Assembly (NCBI RefSeq): GCF_014633365.1
Contig: NC_068351.1
Coordinates: 16,002,907-16,066,906, forward strand
Direction: 5' to 3'
Origin: Diospyros lotus
Lineage: Eukaryota; Streptophyta; Magnoliopsida; Ericales; Ebenaceae
DNA: 64,000 bases
Shown here in pieces: positions 11,034 through 23,034 of this stretch. Position numbers and translations under genes: made by a program. Below the pieces are notes generated by a model. That model ran no database searches and was not told the DNA's origin. It saw nothing but the letters and a program-made list of their open reading frames with translations. Every line of letters begins with the position of its first letter. Position 1 is the stretch's first letter.

Positions 11034-11573
11034 ATGTCAAGAATCGGTTTTCTATGCTGTGCTTGCAAGTACTTGAGAAGAAGATGTATCGAATGATACA
11101 TCTTTGCCCCTTATTTTTGCAATGAAGTAGGAAATACTGATTTTGAAGTTATCCACAAAGTTTTTGATGCCAAAAATGCCTTCAATCTCCTGAGCCATCT
11201 TCCGGAAAAAGACCGTAATAAGGCTGTTGCCACAATGATATATGAGGCTCAAGCTAGGATTCAAGATCTGACTTACGACTGTGTATCTGAAATTCTTATC
11301 CTCCAACAGCAGGTATGATGAACCCTAAATCCTTAATCTTTTTGAGTTTTGGACTTAATTTGCTAATTATATGTGATTTTTTTTTATTTTTTTAGGTTAT
11401 CAATCTGCAAATTTATCAAATTTTTGAAGGAGTTTGTAGACTTTTATGCAAACCTTCAACATGTTCAAAATCAAATTCCCCCAGAAACCAATCCCATTCC
11501 AAAACTGGATTCGAGCATCGCCGGAGATATTGATGAACTTGGACCAGTTGTGTTCGGCAGACATCAGCATTGA
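11034..11573 (+). pseudogene. LOB-domain (LBD) gene fragment captured by the CACTA element
   Basis: LBD proteins are plant-specific DNA-binding developmental regulators. From the ATG at 11034, exon 1 (11034-11312) encodes CCACKYLRRRC, an IFAPYF block, HKVFDAKNAFNLLSHLP (the GAS-block position), then YEAQARIQDLTYDCVSEI and LQQQ. This is the full order of a LOB domain of normal length. A GT-AG intron (11313-11395) sits where LBD genes usually have one, after LQQQ, and exon 2 begins VINLQIYQ. Lesions: an in-frame TGA within the zinc finger (11094-11096 region), a tyrosine (TAC) where the fourth zinc-finger Cys should be, and a frame change early in exon 2. It is therefore a dead copy. It lies between the CACTA left end and the transposase gene, so it was probably captured rather than being a resident gene. 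Confidence 0.82.
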
Positions 11574-11639
11574 GCATTATGAAGGTAAATTAGATTTGAG
11601 GATTATATAATGATATTGTACCCCTTGAATATTCTATGA

Positions 11640-13869
11640 TTTCTTTCTCATATGATATGTAATATTGGATCTATGGTCGGAATGATTAGCGAGTACATAT
11701 CTTACGAATGTGTTGCAATTTAAGTATTTTGAGAGATAGTTGATATTAGGCATTTTTCTATCCTAGTTGATATTAAGTATCTTGAAGGAGAGAAGACACG
11801 AGGATGAAGGAGAGAAAAAGTAGAAGAAATTTATCAAATTAAATATGGTCATGTTATTAATCAATCTAAAATTTAAATATATTATTTTTATTTAATTGAT
11901 AATAATTTATCAATTGAATATATATAAATAATATAATATATTTACTTTCGCTGTTTACAAGTTTTGCCTCGTTAATTTGAAATATAATAATTTAAATTAT
12001 TCTATTATCACATTTTAAATTATTACAATAAGTTATTATTTAAATTATTTAATAAATATCATAATTTAAATTATATATGTCAAGGCCTCTTTTGATATAT
12101 ATATATATATATGTGTGTGTGTGTAGAATCATCCTCACTTAGTGAGACAAAAAAATAATAAAAAGAATTATTATAATTAGTGATATATAAATAATAAAAA
12201 GAATCATCCTCACTTATTTTCAATATTTCTAATTAATATTATTATATATTATATATATGTATAGAGACGAATTTTTTGAAATTACTTTTTATATTATTAT
12301 TTTTTATTTTTTTTTTATTATGGAAGATTGCACAATCACTTGGCCTCATCCACTCATTCCCTTTTGGGCATGGCATTGGATGCTCCAACATTAAGTGTAC
12401 CTTTACATCTTACTAGGCATAAAAAATAATAATATAATAAAATAATAATTAGACTTTATTAAAAGGAGGCAAAGACACTGCAACAAGGACATCATTGCCA
12501 AACCCAAACTCATTCCTTTTTGCAATAAAACAAAATCTAACTAAGTTGTGGCGGGAGAGAATATTTAGTTCAGAGTCTTCTACCCCCCTATCTTTCTCCT
12601 TCTCTCTGAACTCACTCTCATCCATCTACCTCCGCCTTTGTTCCTCTTCCTTCAACTTTGTCAACCAATTTCAGGTACTCTTCTATATCCCTATCTTTTA
12701 TGTATTTTAATATTGTTTGGAAGCCATGAGATTAGATATCTGATGCTTTGATAATAGTTCTAAAGCAGATTATGAGATTAGATGTCTGAGCCTCTGATAA
12801 TTCGGAGTTGAATTTTATTTTTTTCTTGTGTATTATGCCAACCATTGAAGCTCATTTATCTGCTTTTATTTTGATGCTTTAGAAAGTCACGGCTTATATA
12901 ATTTCACTTTAATTTCATTAGTCTACATTTTAGTTTCTAAATTCTGCGTTAGATCATGCTTGTGAAAAAAATCTTAATGTTGTCAAGTCATGTACATATT
13001 CTGCAGCGATTATTTGATGATGATAAAGTTTAATATTTAACTAATAAATATTATTACTCTGAGCTAAATAATTGGTGAACTATCCATTAAGACTTTGTAT
13101 TCTTGTACTCCTGCTTTCTGTCCAAGTCTTCAATTCGCCCCTGAATTTGGGATAGACCATATTAGATTAAAATTTAGAACATTACCTTTTCACAGTGGCA
13201 AACATATTGTCTCTCTCCATGGATGTGCAAGTACTTCCTTAGAGCTTGACTTTTTGGACTTGATTTCATTAAATTTAAATTAAGCGACCCTGTCTATCTG
13301 CTAGCCGTGCGAGCTGGGTACAAAAGTGGAATAAAATATTAAATTTTAATGTAGATGATATGGGCGTTATGATGGGGGTGGCTAGATCCAAGAGTGCATT
13401 TATAAAATTGATATTATTTAGTCATTTAATTTGAAGAAATAAAACATTATTTCTTTATATATTTTTATTTTTTATATATTGGCATATTACTAAATTTATA
13501 TAATTAACTCTAATTAAAATAAGCCAACTTTTGATTTGGAAATAGGCATTGCTGAGAATCTTCTCGCCAGGGCCATGGCATTAATATATTTTAATATTAA
13601 TAACAACGATAACATTAAAAGAATTGATAATTTAATATTAAAAGAATTGAAAAAATAATGAAAAAGGCAAGTGAGGGAATGGCTGAGAGTTATGATCATT
13701 ATCATACAAAATTGAGCTTGTGATCATTACTATACAAAAGAATCATGACCTTGTGATCATTACCATATAAAATTAAAAGAAATAATAAACTAAAGGTTTG
13801 ATTGGGGCTAAATGCATGCTGGCTCTCAAATAACAAATGAATATCTACTAACATCCACTAACACATGTT
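11640..13869. other. Internal CACTA sequence upstream of the transposase gene
   Basis: AT-rich and non-coding. A CT-rich stretch (12480-12675) ends TTTCAG followed by GTACTC and could be a 5'-leader exon of the transposase gene, with a long intron to 14449, but this is only inferred. Three copies of a TGATCATTACCATACAAAA-like motif lie at 13690-13770. A TA/TG microsatellite lies at 12098-12124. Confidence 0.35.
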
Positions 13870-14226
13870 AAATTAATTAAATATTTAAATCATAAAATTA
13901 AATAATAATATATTTATAATACATGTTCTCTGTTAGTGATATTAAATTTTTGTAACTTAATAAATTAAATTATTCGATCAATCTTCATCATTTGATGCTA
14001 TGTTTTACTCTATTATTTTAAAACAGACAAATTACATATTTGAAAAAAACAAATTTTAAGTTTTAATTAACATTTTTTTCACTTCATTACTAGTTGAATT
14101 ATAAACCCAAAGTGTTGTAATTCTCAAGACTACAGCCAATAAAGGAGAAAAATCAATAATTAACAGAGAACATGTATTATAAATATATTATTATTTAGTT
14201 TTATGATTTAAATATTTAATTAATTT
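13870..14226. repeat. 66-bp inverted repeat with 225-bp loop
   Basis: The left arm (13870-13935) ends CATGTTCTCTGTTA and the right arm (14161-14226) begins TAACAGAGAACATG. The arms are complementary over 66 bp with a single mismatch. The loop is 13936-14160. High arm identity compared with the decayed surroundings suggests a recent insertion, such as a MITE, or gene conversion. No clean target-site duplication was found. Confidence 0.8.
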
Positions 14227-14452
14227 GATGTATTTAATTAATGAGATAAAGAGAGGAGAGTTAATTAGATGTGTTTAATTAATGAGATAGATAGGGAGTG
14301 CTCGTGAGAGCAAGAAAGGGAAATGTTGGTTGAACTAATAACTAAATCAACACAAGTAATTATTTTGGCTTCTAAGATAAGTTGGCCACATTAACCATAG
14401 GGGTTGAGAGTTTTGATGAGGGCTAAGAATTTATGCGAATCTGTTGCAGATC

Positions 14453-17400
14453 ATGGATATACGTGAGCAACGGGCATGGATGTATAACAGAGTGGCACCT
14501 AATCGTCGAGGGCTAACAAATGAATTCATATGTGAAGTTGAGAGTTTCATACATTATATGTGCCCGACCACAGTTCACGCAAGATAATGAGACCTTAAGG
14601 TGTCCATGTGTTAAGTGTCGATGTAAAAAATTCTTAAGTGTGGATGATGTGACATTGCATCTTTATCAAAAGGAATTCATGGCCCATTACCATTACTGGA
14701 CATGCCATGGGGAAGAATAGCCCCCCATGGAATCCCAGGTGCGAACGGAGGTTGCTGCATATAATGAAGCACAAGGGGTTTTTGAGGATAATCCAAATGC
14801 ATATGATACAATGGTGATGGATGCTGCAGGTTCTTCTGTTAGATCCCATATTTTGGAGAACGAAGAAGAAGAGTCCAATGTAGATGCGCAAGACTTCTAT
14901 GAAATGTTGGATAATGCAAAAACACATATATATGATGGTTACACTACTCACATCGAACTTTCTATAGCGATGAGGATGCTTAACATTAAGGCTGATTTCA
15001 ACTTACCTGAGCAATGCTATAATGCTTGGGTGCAACTAATAAATGAGTTGATGCCCGAAGGCAACCAAATGCCCAAGGACTTTTACAGGACAAGGAAGAT
15101 GGTTTCTAAGTTGGGCCTTGGGTTCCAAAAGATCAATTGTTGTGTTAATATGTGTATATGCTCTATTTCAAGGATGATACTGATGCAATCGAGTGCAAGT
15201 TTTGTCATACCTCACGATATACAAGCCGTAAGGTAGGACCTGGAAGGCGAAAGGATATTCCAGTTAAACGGATGTGGTATTTACCTATAACACCCAGGCT
15301 TCAGAGGCTTTACGCGTCGAAGACAACAGCTAAGGAGATGAGATGGCACTATGAAAACCCACGAGAGCCAGGAGTGTTGTCCTACCCATCTGATGGAGAA
15401 GCATGGAAACACTTCAATAATGTGCATCCTAATTTTGCTCGTGAACCACGCAATGTCAGGCTTGGGTTGTGTGCTGATGGCTTTACACCTTTTGGTCAAT
15501 CTAGAAAAACCTATTCATGTTGGCTCGTGATTGTCACTCCTTATAATCTTCCTCCATGGATGTGCATGCGACAAGAGTATTTTTTTCTTACAATAATCAT
15601 CCTGGTCCTCACAATCCAAAATAAAAAATAGATGTGTTCTTACAACCTCTCATAGACGAGTTAAAAATGTTATGGGATATTGGCATGCCAACATATGATA
15701 TTTCACTAAAACAAAATTTTCATATGAGGGTTGCACTGATGTGGACTATTAAAGACTTTCCCGCCTATGGCATGTTATCAGGTTGGATGATTGCAAGTAA
15801 GTTAACATGCCCGTATTGCATGGAGAATCCAAAATCATTCACGTTAAAGCATGGTCAGAAGACATCATTTTTTGATTGTCATCGAATGTTTTTTCCCATG
15901 AATCAGTCGTTTCGAAGGAACCGAGATGCTTTTGTTAAGAATAAGGTTGAGAAGAGTGAGCCTCCACCACGTTTGAGCGGTGATGACATATGGGGTTGAG
16001 TTTGGGCGTTGCCAGAAATAATTGAAACAGGTCCAATTCACATGCAAGGCTATGGGGCATACCACAATTAGACAAGGAAAAACATTTTTTGGGAGTTGTC
16101 ATATTGGAAAACAAATCTCATTCGCCACAATTTGGATGTAATGCATATTGAGAAGAACGTATTTGATAATGTTTTTAATACCGTGATGGATGTCAAGGGC
16201 AAGACAAAGGACAACATTAAGACTAGGATGGACATAAAAGAGTATTGTCGATGTAGGGAACTTGAGTTAGTAGCACAAGGCAATGGCAAGTACTTAAAGC
16301 CAAAGGCTAGATATGCTCTTGACGTGGAACAAAGGAGAGCGGTGTGCAAATGGGTATATCAATTAAAACTTCCTGATGGGTATGCATCTGATTTGGCTCG
16401 TTGTGTAGACATGCGAGAAGCAAAGTTGCATGGCATGAAAAGCCATGATTGTCATGTTTTCATGGAACGCCTCATCCCAATTACACTAAGAGCACTCCCA
16501 GACCCTATATGGAAGCCTCTAGCAGAGTTGAGTCAATTCTTTAGGGAATTATGTTCTTCAAGTGTTAGGGTCGATAAGGTGGAAATAATAGAGGAAAACA
16601 TTAAGATAACCATTTGCAAACTAGAGCAAATTTTCCCACCCGAGTTCTTTAACTCAATGGAGCACTTACCTATACATCTAGCTTATGAGGCACGTGTTGG
16701 CGGTCCAGTGCACTATCGTTGGATTTATCCATTTGAGAGGTAATTACAATGAAAACATTACACAATATCCTTTTTATGTGACCTATAAACTTGAATTAAT
16801 ATATTTTTATTTACCCAATAGGTTTTTACACACATTAAAGCATAAAGTTAAAAATAAGGCACGTGTAGAGGGTTCCATTTGCGAGGCATACATCATAGAA
16901 GAAACCTCCACTTTTTGTTCGCATTATTTTGGACCTGATGTACAATCAAGGATAAGACGAGATCCACGAAATGATTATGGTGTTGACCTATCGCTAGATC
17001 ATTCAATTTTTTCCATCTTCAATCATTCTGGTCAACCATCAGGTGCATATAAAGATCGATTATTGGATGATCGAGAAATAGATCATGCCACATTGTATGT
17101 TCTTCTAAACTGTGACGAGGTCCAGCCATACATTAAGTAAGTAATCACTCATATCCTTGGTATTACAAACTTTAGGTTCCTCATTTGCATGTATGATTAA
17201 CATGGCCTCTATAAACGCAGTTTATTTGTGGATTTTATTAAAGCAGATGCACCACACATGACTGAAATTGATGTAGATAAAAAGATAGAGATTGATTTCC
17301 CGAAATGGTTCAAGGAATACGTAAGTTTATCTTAAATTACTAAATGTATTGTCGTTGTAAATATAAGAATTATGCCATGTATTTCATATGCACAGGTGCA

Positions 17401-18157
17401 TGATCCAACTAATGAGATTAATGATCAACAAATACGTGACATGTCATGGGGGCCCTTGAGAATGGTACGCACATGGCCTATGTACATCATTAATGGGTAC
17501 AAGTTTCACACAGATTCATGGAGTCAAGGCAAGTCAACAAGAAACAGCGGAGTTTGCACTAGAGGGTTAGTATACGGACAACCCGAAGATGACTATTATG
17601 GTATACTTCAAGAGGTAATCCAATTGGAATACCCAGGATTACCAATCAAACAAGCGGTATTGTTTAATTACACATGGTTTGACCCGACCCCTAGACGTGG
17701 GACTCGAATACATCATCAATATGGAATAATTGAGGTTCGAGCTAACAAGAGGTACAATCGGTATGATCTTTTTATACTTGCCTCTCAAGCGCATCAAATA
17801 TATTATGCTCCGTATCCATCCCGACAACGAAATTTGGTAGACTGGTAGGTGGTCATTCGAGTTAAGGCTAGGAGCACAGTTCACGCCCCAACTATCGAGA
17901 GACCAAGGGATGCATATCAGGCAGATGAGGAAATGCTAGTGTAGCCGATTGTAGTTGGAGACGAACAACTCGACACCCTTAAAGATGAAGTTGGTGAATT
18001 CGAATGGGTGGATGAGTACTCCTTCAATCAGAACCTTGCTGCGGGTGATGAACAACTAAAAGATGAAGAAGTCGAAGATGAGAACGAAGTTGAGGATGAA
18101 GATGAAAACGAAGAGGAAGATAAGTATAACGATGAGCAATCAGAGGACACAGAATAG
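14453..18157 (+). pseudogene. TNP2-like CACTA transposase gene (broken)
   Basis: Domains in order: an N-terminal transposase-associated zinc region starting MDIREQRAWMYNRV with CPCVKCRCKK and HYHYWTCHGEE; the Transposase_21 core with VRLGLCADGFTPFGQSRKTY, VTPYNLPPWMCM, LQPLIDELKMLW, ALMWTIKDFPAYGMLSGW and HNLDVMHIEKNVFDNV; a DUF4218-like part ending HYRWIYPFER; and a DUF4216-like part with LFNYTWFDPTPRRGTRI and LFILASQAHQIYYA. GT-AG introns fit at 16740-16821, 17138-17220 and 17321-17395. An Asp/Glu-rich tail ends at the TAG at 18155. Lesions: frameshifts near 14565, 15130 and 15630, a TAG after CHGEE (14718), a TGA near 15997 and TAGs at 17846 and 17942. It would have encoded the catalytic protein for excision and insertion. 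Confidence 0.9.
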
Positions 18158-18735
18158 CTACATAGGTGATTGTGAAAAACTGCAATCTTATCCTTACATT
18201 TAATCTATTAATTCAAAAACACAATTTTAAAAACAAGTTCATGGATATAACATAAACCATTGTTCTACAAGATAAATCATATTTTATTTTGAAAGTATTT
18301 AAAAGTTGTTATCACATGCCTACTAACTATTATTTTCCTTGTATGACAGAATATGACACACAGAGGGCAGTCTATGTGACGTCGCCAGTTTAGATAGAGT
18401 GATGGGGAGGACCACATTGGTACATCCTATACCCTATCTTTAGCTTATTTATTACTTTGCATGTCGAACTTTTCACAATCACTTTTTTTTTTTTTTTTTT
18501 TTACAGGGGGACATTCATCTCCGTCGACAGAGATGAAATTTGATTCCCCTAGCCCATAGACACCCCACCCCAGCTATGACGAGCCTTCTTCCATGCCCAC
18601 GGCTACCCCTCAAAACCGTCACATGATACGTCCATTGGGTTCCTCGTAAGTATTCCTTATTTTACTAATAAATTTTTACTTCAACAAAGAAATTTTCATT
18701 TTAGCACATGAGTTCACAAACATGTCTTTTAACAG
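18158..18735 (+). other. Region between the two CACTA genes
   Basis: Contains a poly-T run (18485-18502) and a Pro/Ser/Thr-rich possible first exon of the second gene (about 18505-18645, ending TCCTCGTAAG, which could be a donor). No domain is visible in it. Confidence 0.4.
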
Positions 18736-20210
18736 ATTTGCTAACAATTTGTGCAAATGAGATATTTTCCGAATCATCCAAAGTAAGTTTGAGGGGTCGT
18801 ACCCAAGTTGGAAAAAGACAAACCCTGAGGTCAGAGAAATATGGTTTGGCGAATTTAAGGTAATGTGTTGCTTTAGTATATCTATGATTGATGGTTTGCT
18901 TTATTAATGTCTAAATTTAATTTGGTTTGCAAACAAGTGAATGATATGGTTATGGCTTGTAAAAAAGTTATTCATATTCACAATAAAACAACACTCTTGT
19001 CATTAGTAGTATAGATTTAATAGTATATCTTCATACTGTTGGTAGTATGCAATATTTGAATATTTTTTATTATCTGTATCTATGTTTTTTCTAATTCTTG
19101 TATCCATTTTTTTATGTCTGACTGTGTCAGTGCTTAGAAACATATTCTATTCAAGAATTTTTCTTAGCATGTGTATTATATGAGTGAATTGGAACATTAA
19201 TTTTTTTTAGCACATATTCTTGCTTTAATTTTGTTTTTTTTTTTTTTTGTAACTTCTATTTTATCTTAACATTACAGAAGAACTGGTCCTGGGATAGTGA
19301 ATTGGAACATCAAATCAAGATTAATTTTGAAAAGACTACTTCTGATCGTATGACGGACATATTATTTCGTACACATAAAGATTTGACTAAAAAACCAGGT
19401 TGGATGTGTCCGTCTGTATTTGAAGCCCTAAAAGAGTATTGGAATTCTACAGAATTCAAAGACAAGTCTTAAAAGGCAAAGAAAAATCGAGCTTCAGATG
19501 TCGAGGGCAGTATGCATACTTGTGGTTCCATTCCTATGTCGAAGCATAAGAAAAGACTGATAATATTTGATATTTTTTATTATTTTTATTTAACTTAATT
19601 ATTTTTTAAGAAACAACATTTTTTGCATGAACACATTTTTTTCCTTTGTAGTCGAAACAATTTGGTCGCCCACCCACACAAGCTGAGTTGTTTCTCGCAA
19701 CACATAAAAAGAGAGACAGTTTGGGATTTGTTGATAGGAGGTCCGAGGATACTTATATACATTATTTGTGTTTTTTTATATTATTCTATTATGGTTAACT
19801 GACCTTTTGATAATAAAACTTATTTCATATATCTATGATGCTTGCAGGTTGACTTCCAAACGCGACAACAAGAGGCATTATCATAGGCATCGGCATTTGG
19901 CCAACCAGAAGATAATGACGCTATCCAGCTCTCACAACCAGTTATTGATGAGAGATCAATATGGTTAGAGGTTGCGGGTGACAAGAAAAAAGGTCGCATC
20001 TATGGGATGGGGTCAGAAGCGTATGCCATCCCTGATTCCTACTACCTACCGCCGCCGCCGCCATCGTCGAGCTCATTGGCAGAGCAAATTCAAGAAGCTG
20101 TTAGGACAGCTAATGAACCCTTTCATAATCGTCTGTCAGCCCTTGAAGGTAGGTTGCCTCCCCTGCCGCCGTCTTCATCATCACCGCCCCTGAATCCTTC
20201 GGATCATTAA
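18736..20210 (+). pseudogene. Second CACTA gene, Transposase_24 (Ptta/En/Spm) type
   Basis: Recognisable exons: 18736-18859 (SKFEGSYPSWKKTNPEVREIWFGEFK, read in two parts), 19278 to about 19558 (KKPGWMCPSVFEALKEYW, KNRASDVEGSMHTCGS), 19652 to about 19757 (SKQFGRPPTQAELFLATHKK) and 19848-20210 (a Pro/Ser-rich C-terminus after SLAEQIQEAV). This order matches the plant transposase PF03004 family, whose members bind the sub-terminal repeats and assist transposition. Lesions: TAG or TAA in place of sense codons, including TTTGACAAGTCT-TAA-type loss at about 19470 and a TAG at about 19884, and no clear GT donor after HKKRL. Its place downstream of the TNP2-like gene in the same orientation is typical. 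Confidence 0.85.
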
Positions 20211-20462
20211 AAAGATCCGTTATTTGTATAGATGATAGAATTTATTATGTATTTTTACTATTTATGGACGTGTTATTAGTATGGATGATAGATTTTATGA
20301 TGTATTTTTAATATTTATGGATAATGTGTATTACTCTATGGATTTATTGTATGGTATGGATGATTTTTTTTAGTTCGTATATGTGTTTATCACGTTGAAT
20401 TTTAAAATTTTTAAAAGAAAATTAAATTATTATTTTTTAATTATATTTAAATTTGAGCTAGA
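20211..20462. other. 3' flank of the second CACTA gene
   Basis: AT-rich with a TATTTATGGA(C/T) motif repeated at about 20260 and 20310. Probably 3' untranslated sequence. No gene. Confidence 0.4.
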
Positions 20463-21172
20463 TTTAGAGACGAAAAAATCAATCTCAAAATCCATCTTAA
20501 AAATCGACAAAATGGAAAAATTCATCTCAAATTTGAGAGGGATTTTTTCGTCTCTAAATTCCAGATAGATTTAGAGACGGAAAAATCTCTCTCAAATTTG
20601 AGACGAAAAAATCCATCTCACAACCCCTCTCAAAATTGAGACGGATTTTGAGACAAAAAAATTCGTCTCAAATTTGAGACAAAACAAATCCATCTCAAAT
20701 TTGAGATGAAAAATCTGTCTAAAAATCCCTCTCAAATTTGAGATGGATTTCGAGATGGAAAAATACATCTCAAATTTGAGATGGAAAATTCATCTCAAAA
20801 TCTCTTTCAAGTTTGAGACGCATTTTGAGACGGAAAAATTCGTCTCAAATTTGTGACGAAAAAATCCATCTCTAAATCCGTGTCAAATTTGAGATGAAAA
20901 ATTCGTCTCAATATCCCTCTCAAATTTTAGATGAATTTTGAGACGAAAAAATTCGTCTTAAATTTTAGACGAAAAAAATTCGTCTCTAAATCCATCTCAA
21001 ATTTGAGATGGAAATGGTAGTCTCAAAATCCTTCTCAAATTTGAGACAGAAAAATCCGTCTCAAATCAGTCTCAAAATCCGTTTCAAATTTTGTGAGGAG
21101 CATTTTTGCGATGGACCAAAATCCGTCTCAAACCAAAAATCCATCTCAAAATTCGTCTCTAAACAACTGTAT
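20463..21172. repeat. Right sub-terminal repeat array of the CACTA element
   Basis: About 700 bp of alternating GAGACGGAAAAAT and CGTCTCAAATTTGAGA units in both orientations, matching the left array. The right array is longer than the left. Confidence 0.88.
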
Positions 21173-21206
21173 TTTGATTTAATGAGAAAGAATTTAGTAA
21201 ATTTGG

Positions 21207-23034
21207 TTTAATGATGATGACAAAAATAATTGAAAAAATTCTTAAGTTTAGCAAAATTTTAATTGAGTAATATGTTTAAAATTATCAAGTAAATGATCGA
21301 GTATGTGAAGAATCAGCAAAGTTTTCAAGTATAAAATAATCAAGTATACTATTTGTGTAATCAAGTAATGCTTAGCGTATTTCAAAAATAATCGATTGCA
21401 AATATAAGGATAATTGAGTGACGATGAAAAGTACTTGACTAACTAACCATTGTACTTGAGTATTTAATATAACTTTTTGTCATCTTCAAATTAATTGAGT
21501 AAGGTTTTTTTAATAATTGAGTAATAATCGATTAAAATTTCTAGGCATCTTCTTGCTCGAGTGAAGTATTTTTGTAATCAAGTAATGTTCTTTGTGTACT
21601 CGAGTAGATATCTTGTTTAATCGAGCAAACATACGTTGAAAATTAGTTAAGTCTCTAAACTTAACATTTAATCGAGTAATAATCTTTACACTCAAGTAAG
21701 TAAAATAATTAATTGAGTAAACTTAACTTTGTAATCAAGTAGACAATGCATTTTTCTGTGGTTTAAAAATAATCGAGTAATGGAATCTTAATACTTGAGT
21801 AAACATAAAATTTAATCAATTACATAATACTTATAATCGAGTAAGGATCAAACTTAGTCGAGTAATGCTAGTTTATACTTAAGTAATACCTGTCAGATTT
21901 CAAAAAATATAATCATTACACTACATTTAATGAAGACAGTTTCTATTGTTTAGTACATTAAATGCTCTTCAAACAACTTATTCATACTTTATGAATTGTT
22001 AACAGTTGTTTAAGGTTTATAGAGACAAAAAGTGATAGTTGTAACTCAAAACAAACATTCCATTTGTTTAATACAAAGTCGGCTGCATTCAAGACAAGAA
22101 TCCTATAAATAGGAGAAGGAGCCTAAAAAAAAAGTTTACCAGACCACACACAAGCAATATGAGCTCAACTTCTCACAAGCATTCTCGATCAAATCTTTCT
22201 GACTTTTTTTTTTTTAAAGAGAGAGTGATTTACATTCTATAATCTATAACTCTCTTTCAAGAGAAATTTCTATTCTTATTGTAACATCTTTATATTTTTT
22301 CTTGAGAAATCCTTTTTTCATTATTTGTGAAACTTATAAAGGTTAAGCCTAAACTTGTAAAAGACATTGGTTGTGGCTGAGCCAAGTGTTAAAAGCCAAC
22401 TTGTAAAAGTTAGTAGTTGAGCCTACTCAAAAGCTATAAAGGTAAAAAATTGTGTTTGCCAAAAATTTTTGATGAGGAACCAAGATAGTGTGGATTAGGC
22501 TTTAAAGTTGAATCACTCTAAATCTTTTTTGTTGCATTCTTACTTTATTTCTATTCTTTAAAAGTTTTTTTTAAGGGTAAAAAATCTTAATTCACCCTCG
22601 CTTAAGCTAATTGTTTCATCACATGTAAAAGGCTTGTAAAAGTTGTAGCTAAGCCTTATAAAAGCTACTATGAAGTTTTCAACTGAGCCTATGAAAGTTA
22701 TATAAAAGGTTCCAACTGAGCCTGTGAAAAGTTTGGTAAAAGGTTCTAGTTGAGCCTAGTATAAGCTAGATAGTGAGTGCTTGAAAATCCTTAGTGAGCA
22801 AAGTAATGGAGTAGGCTAGGTTATGTCGAACTATTATAAATTATGTGTTGTATGTTTTGATTCTCTGTCATTTGATTTTCATATTTTAAGTACTTTCATT
22901 TTACATTCACAATATTATTTTCAAAGCTATTATAAAGCAAGAAATAGATTTTGTATAAAAATTATATCAAATTTGAAAAGTTTTAAAATACCCAATTCAC
23001 TTTCCCCTCTTGAGTGTACACTCTTAGACCTTTA
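21207..23034 (+). mobile_element. Probable SIRE/Maximus-like copia LTR (solo or remnant)
   Basis: It starts TGATGATGACAAAAATAATT. It then has a long stretch rich in AATCGAGTAA / ACTCGAGTAA motifs (21230-21880), a TATA-like CCTATAAATAGGAG at about 22103, and a region of repeated AAAGTT...TGAGCCTA motifs (22330-22760). It ends with CCCAATTCACTTTCCCCTCT followed by TGAGTGTACACTC. This order, and especially the CCAATTCACC-CCTCTTG-like end, resembles LTRs of SIRE/Maximus copia elements as I know them. No primer-binding site or second LTR is adjacent, so it could be a solo LTR. The boundaries are approximate. Confidence 0.5.

Larger units (their letters stand above)
7556..21184 (+). mobile_element. 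Large CACTA/En-Spm DNA transposon (about 13.6 kb)
   Basis: The left end is CACTACAAGAAAACAGCAG followed by TTTAGAGACGG. The right end, in reverse complement, is a decayed version of the same sequence: the CCGTCTCTAAAC...CTGT part is conserved, but the last five bases read TAATG rather than TAGTG. Dense sub-terminal repeats flank both ends (7576-7960 and 20463-21172). Inside lie a TNP2-like gene (14453-18157) and a second Transposase_24-like gene (18736-20210) in the same orientation, the usual two-gene CACTA layout. The flanking trinucleotides are AAA (7553-7555) and AGA (21185-21187), one mismatch for the 3-bp duplication. Both genes carry stops and the right TIR is damaged, so it is probably not autonomous now. 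It carries LBD-derived host sequence (9083-9290 and 11034-11573). Confidence 0.88.

Noticed and set aside
7545..21230. Continuation of the copia pol fragment on the far side of the CACTA element
   Set aside because: The sequence after 21185 does not translate into RT on the minus strand, so the idea of a simple single insertion cannot be confirmed. The right flank looks like a different LTR.
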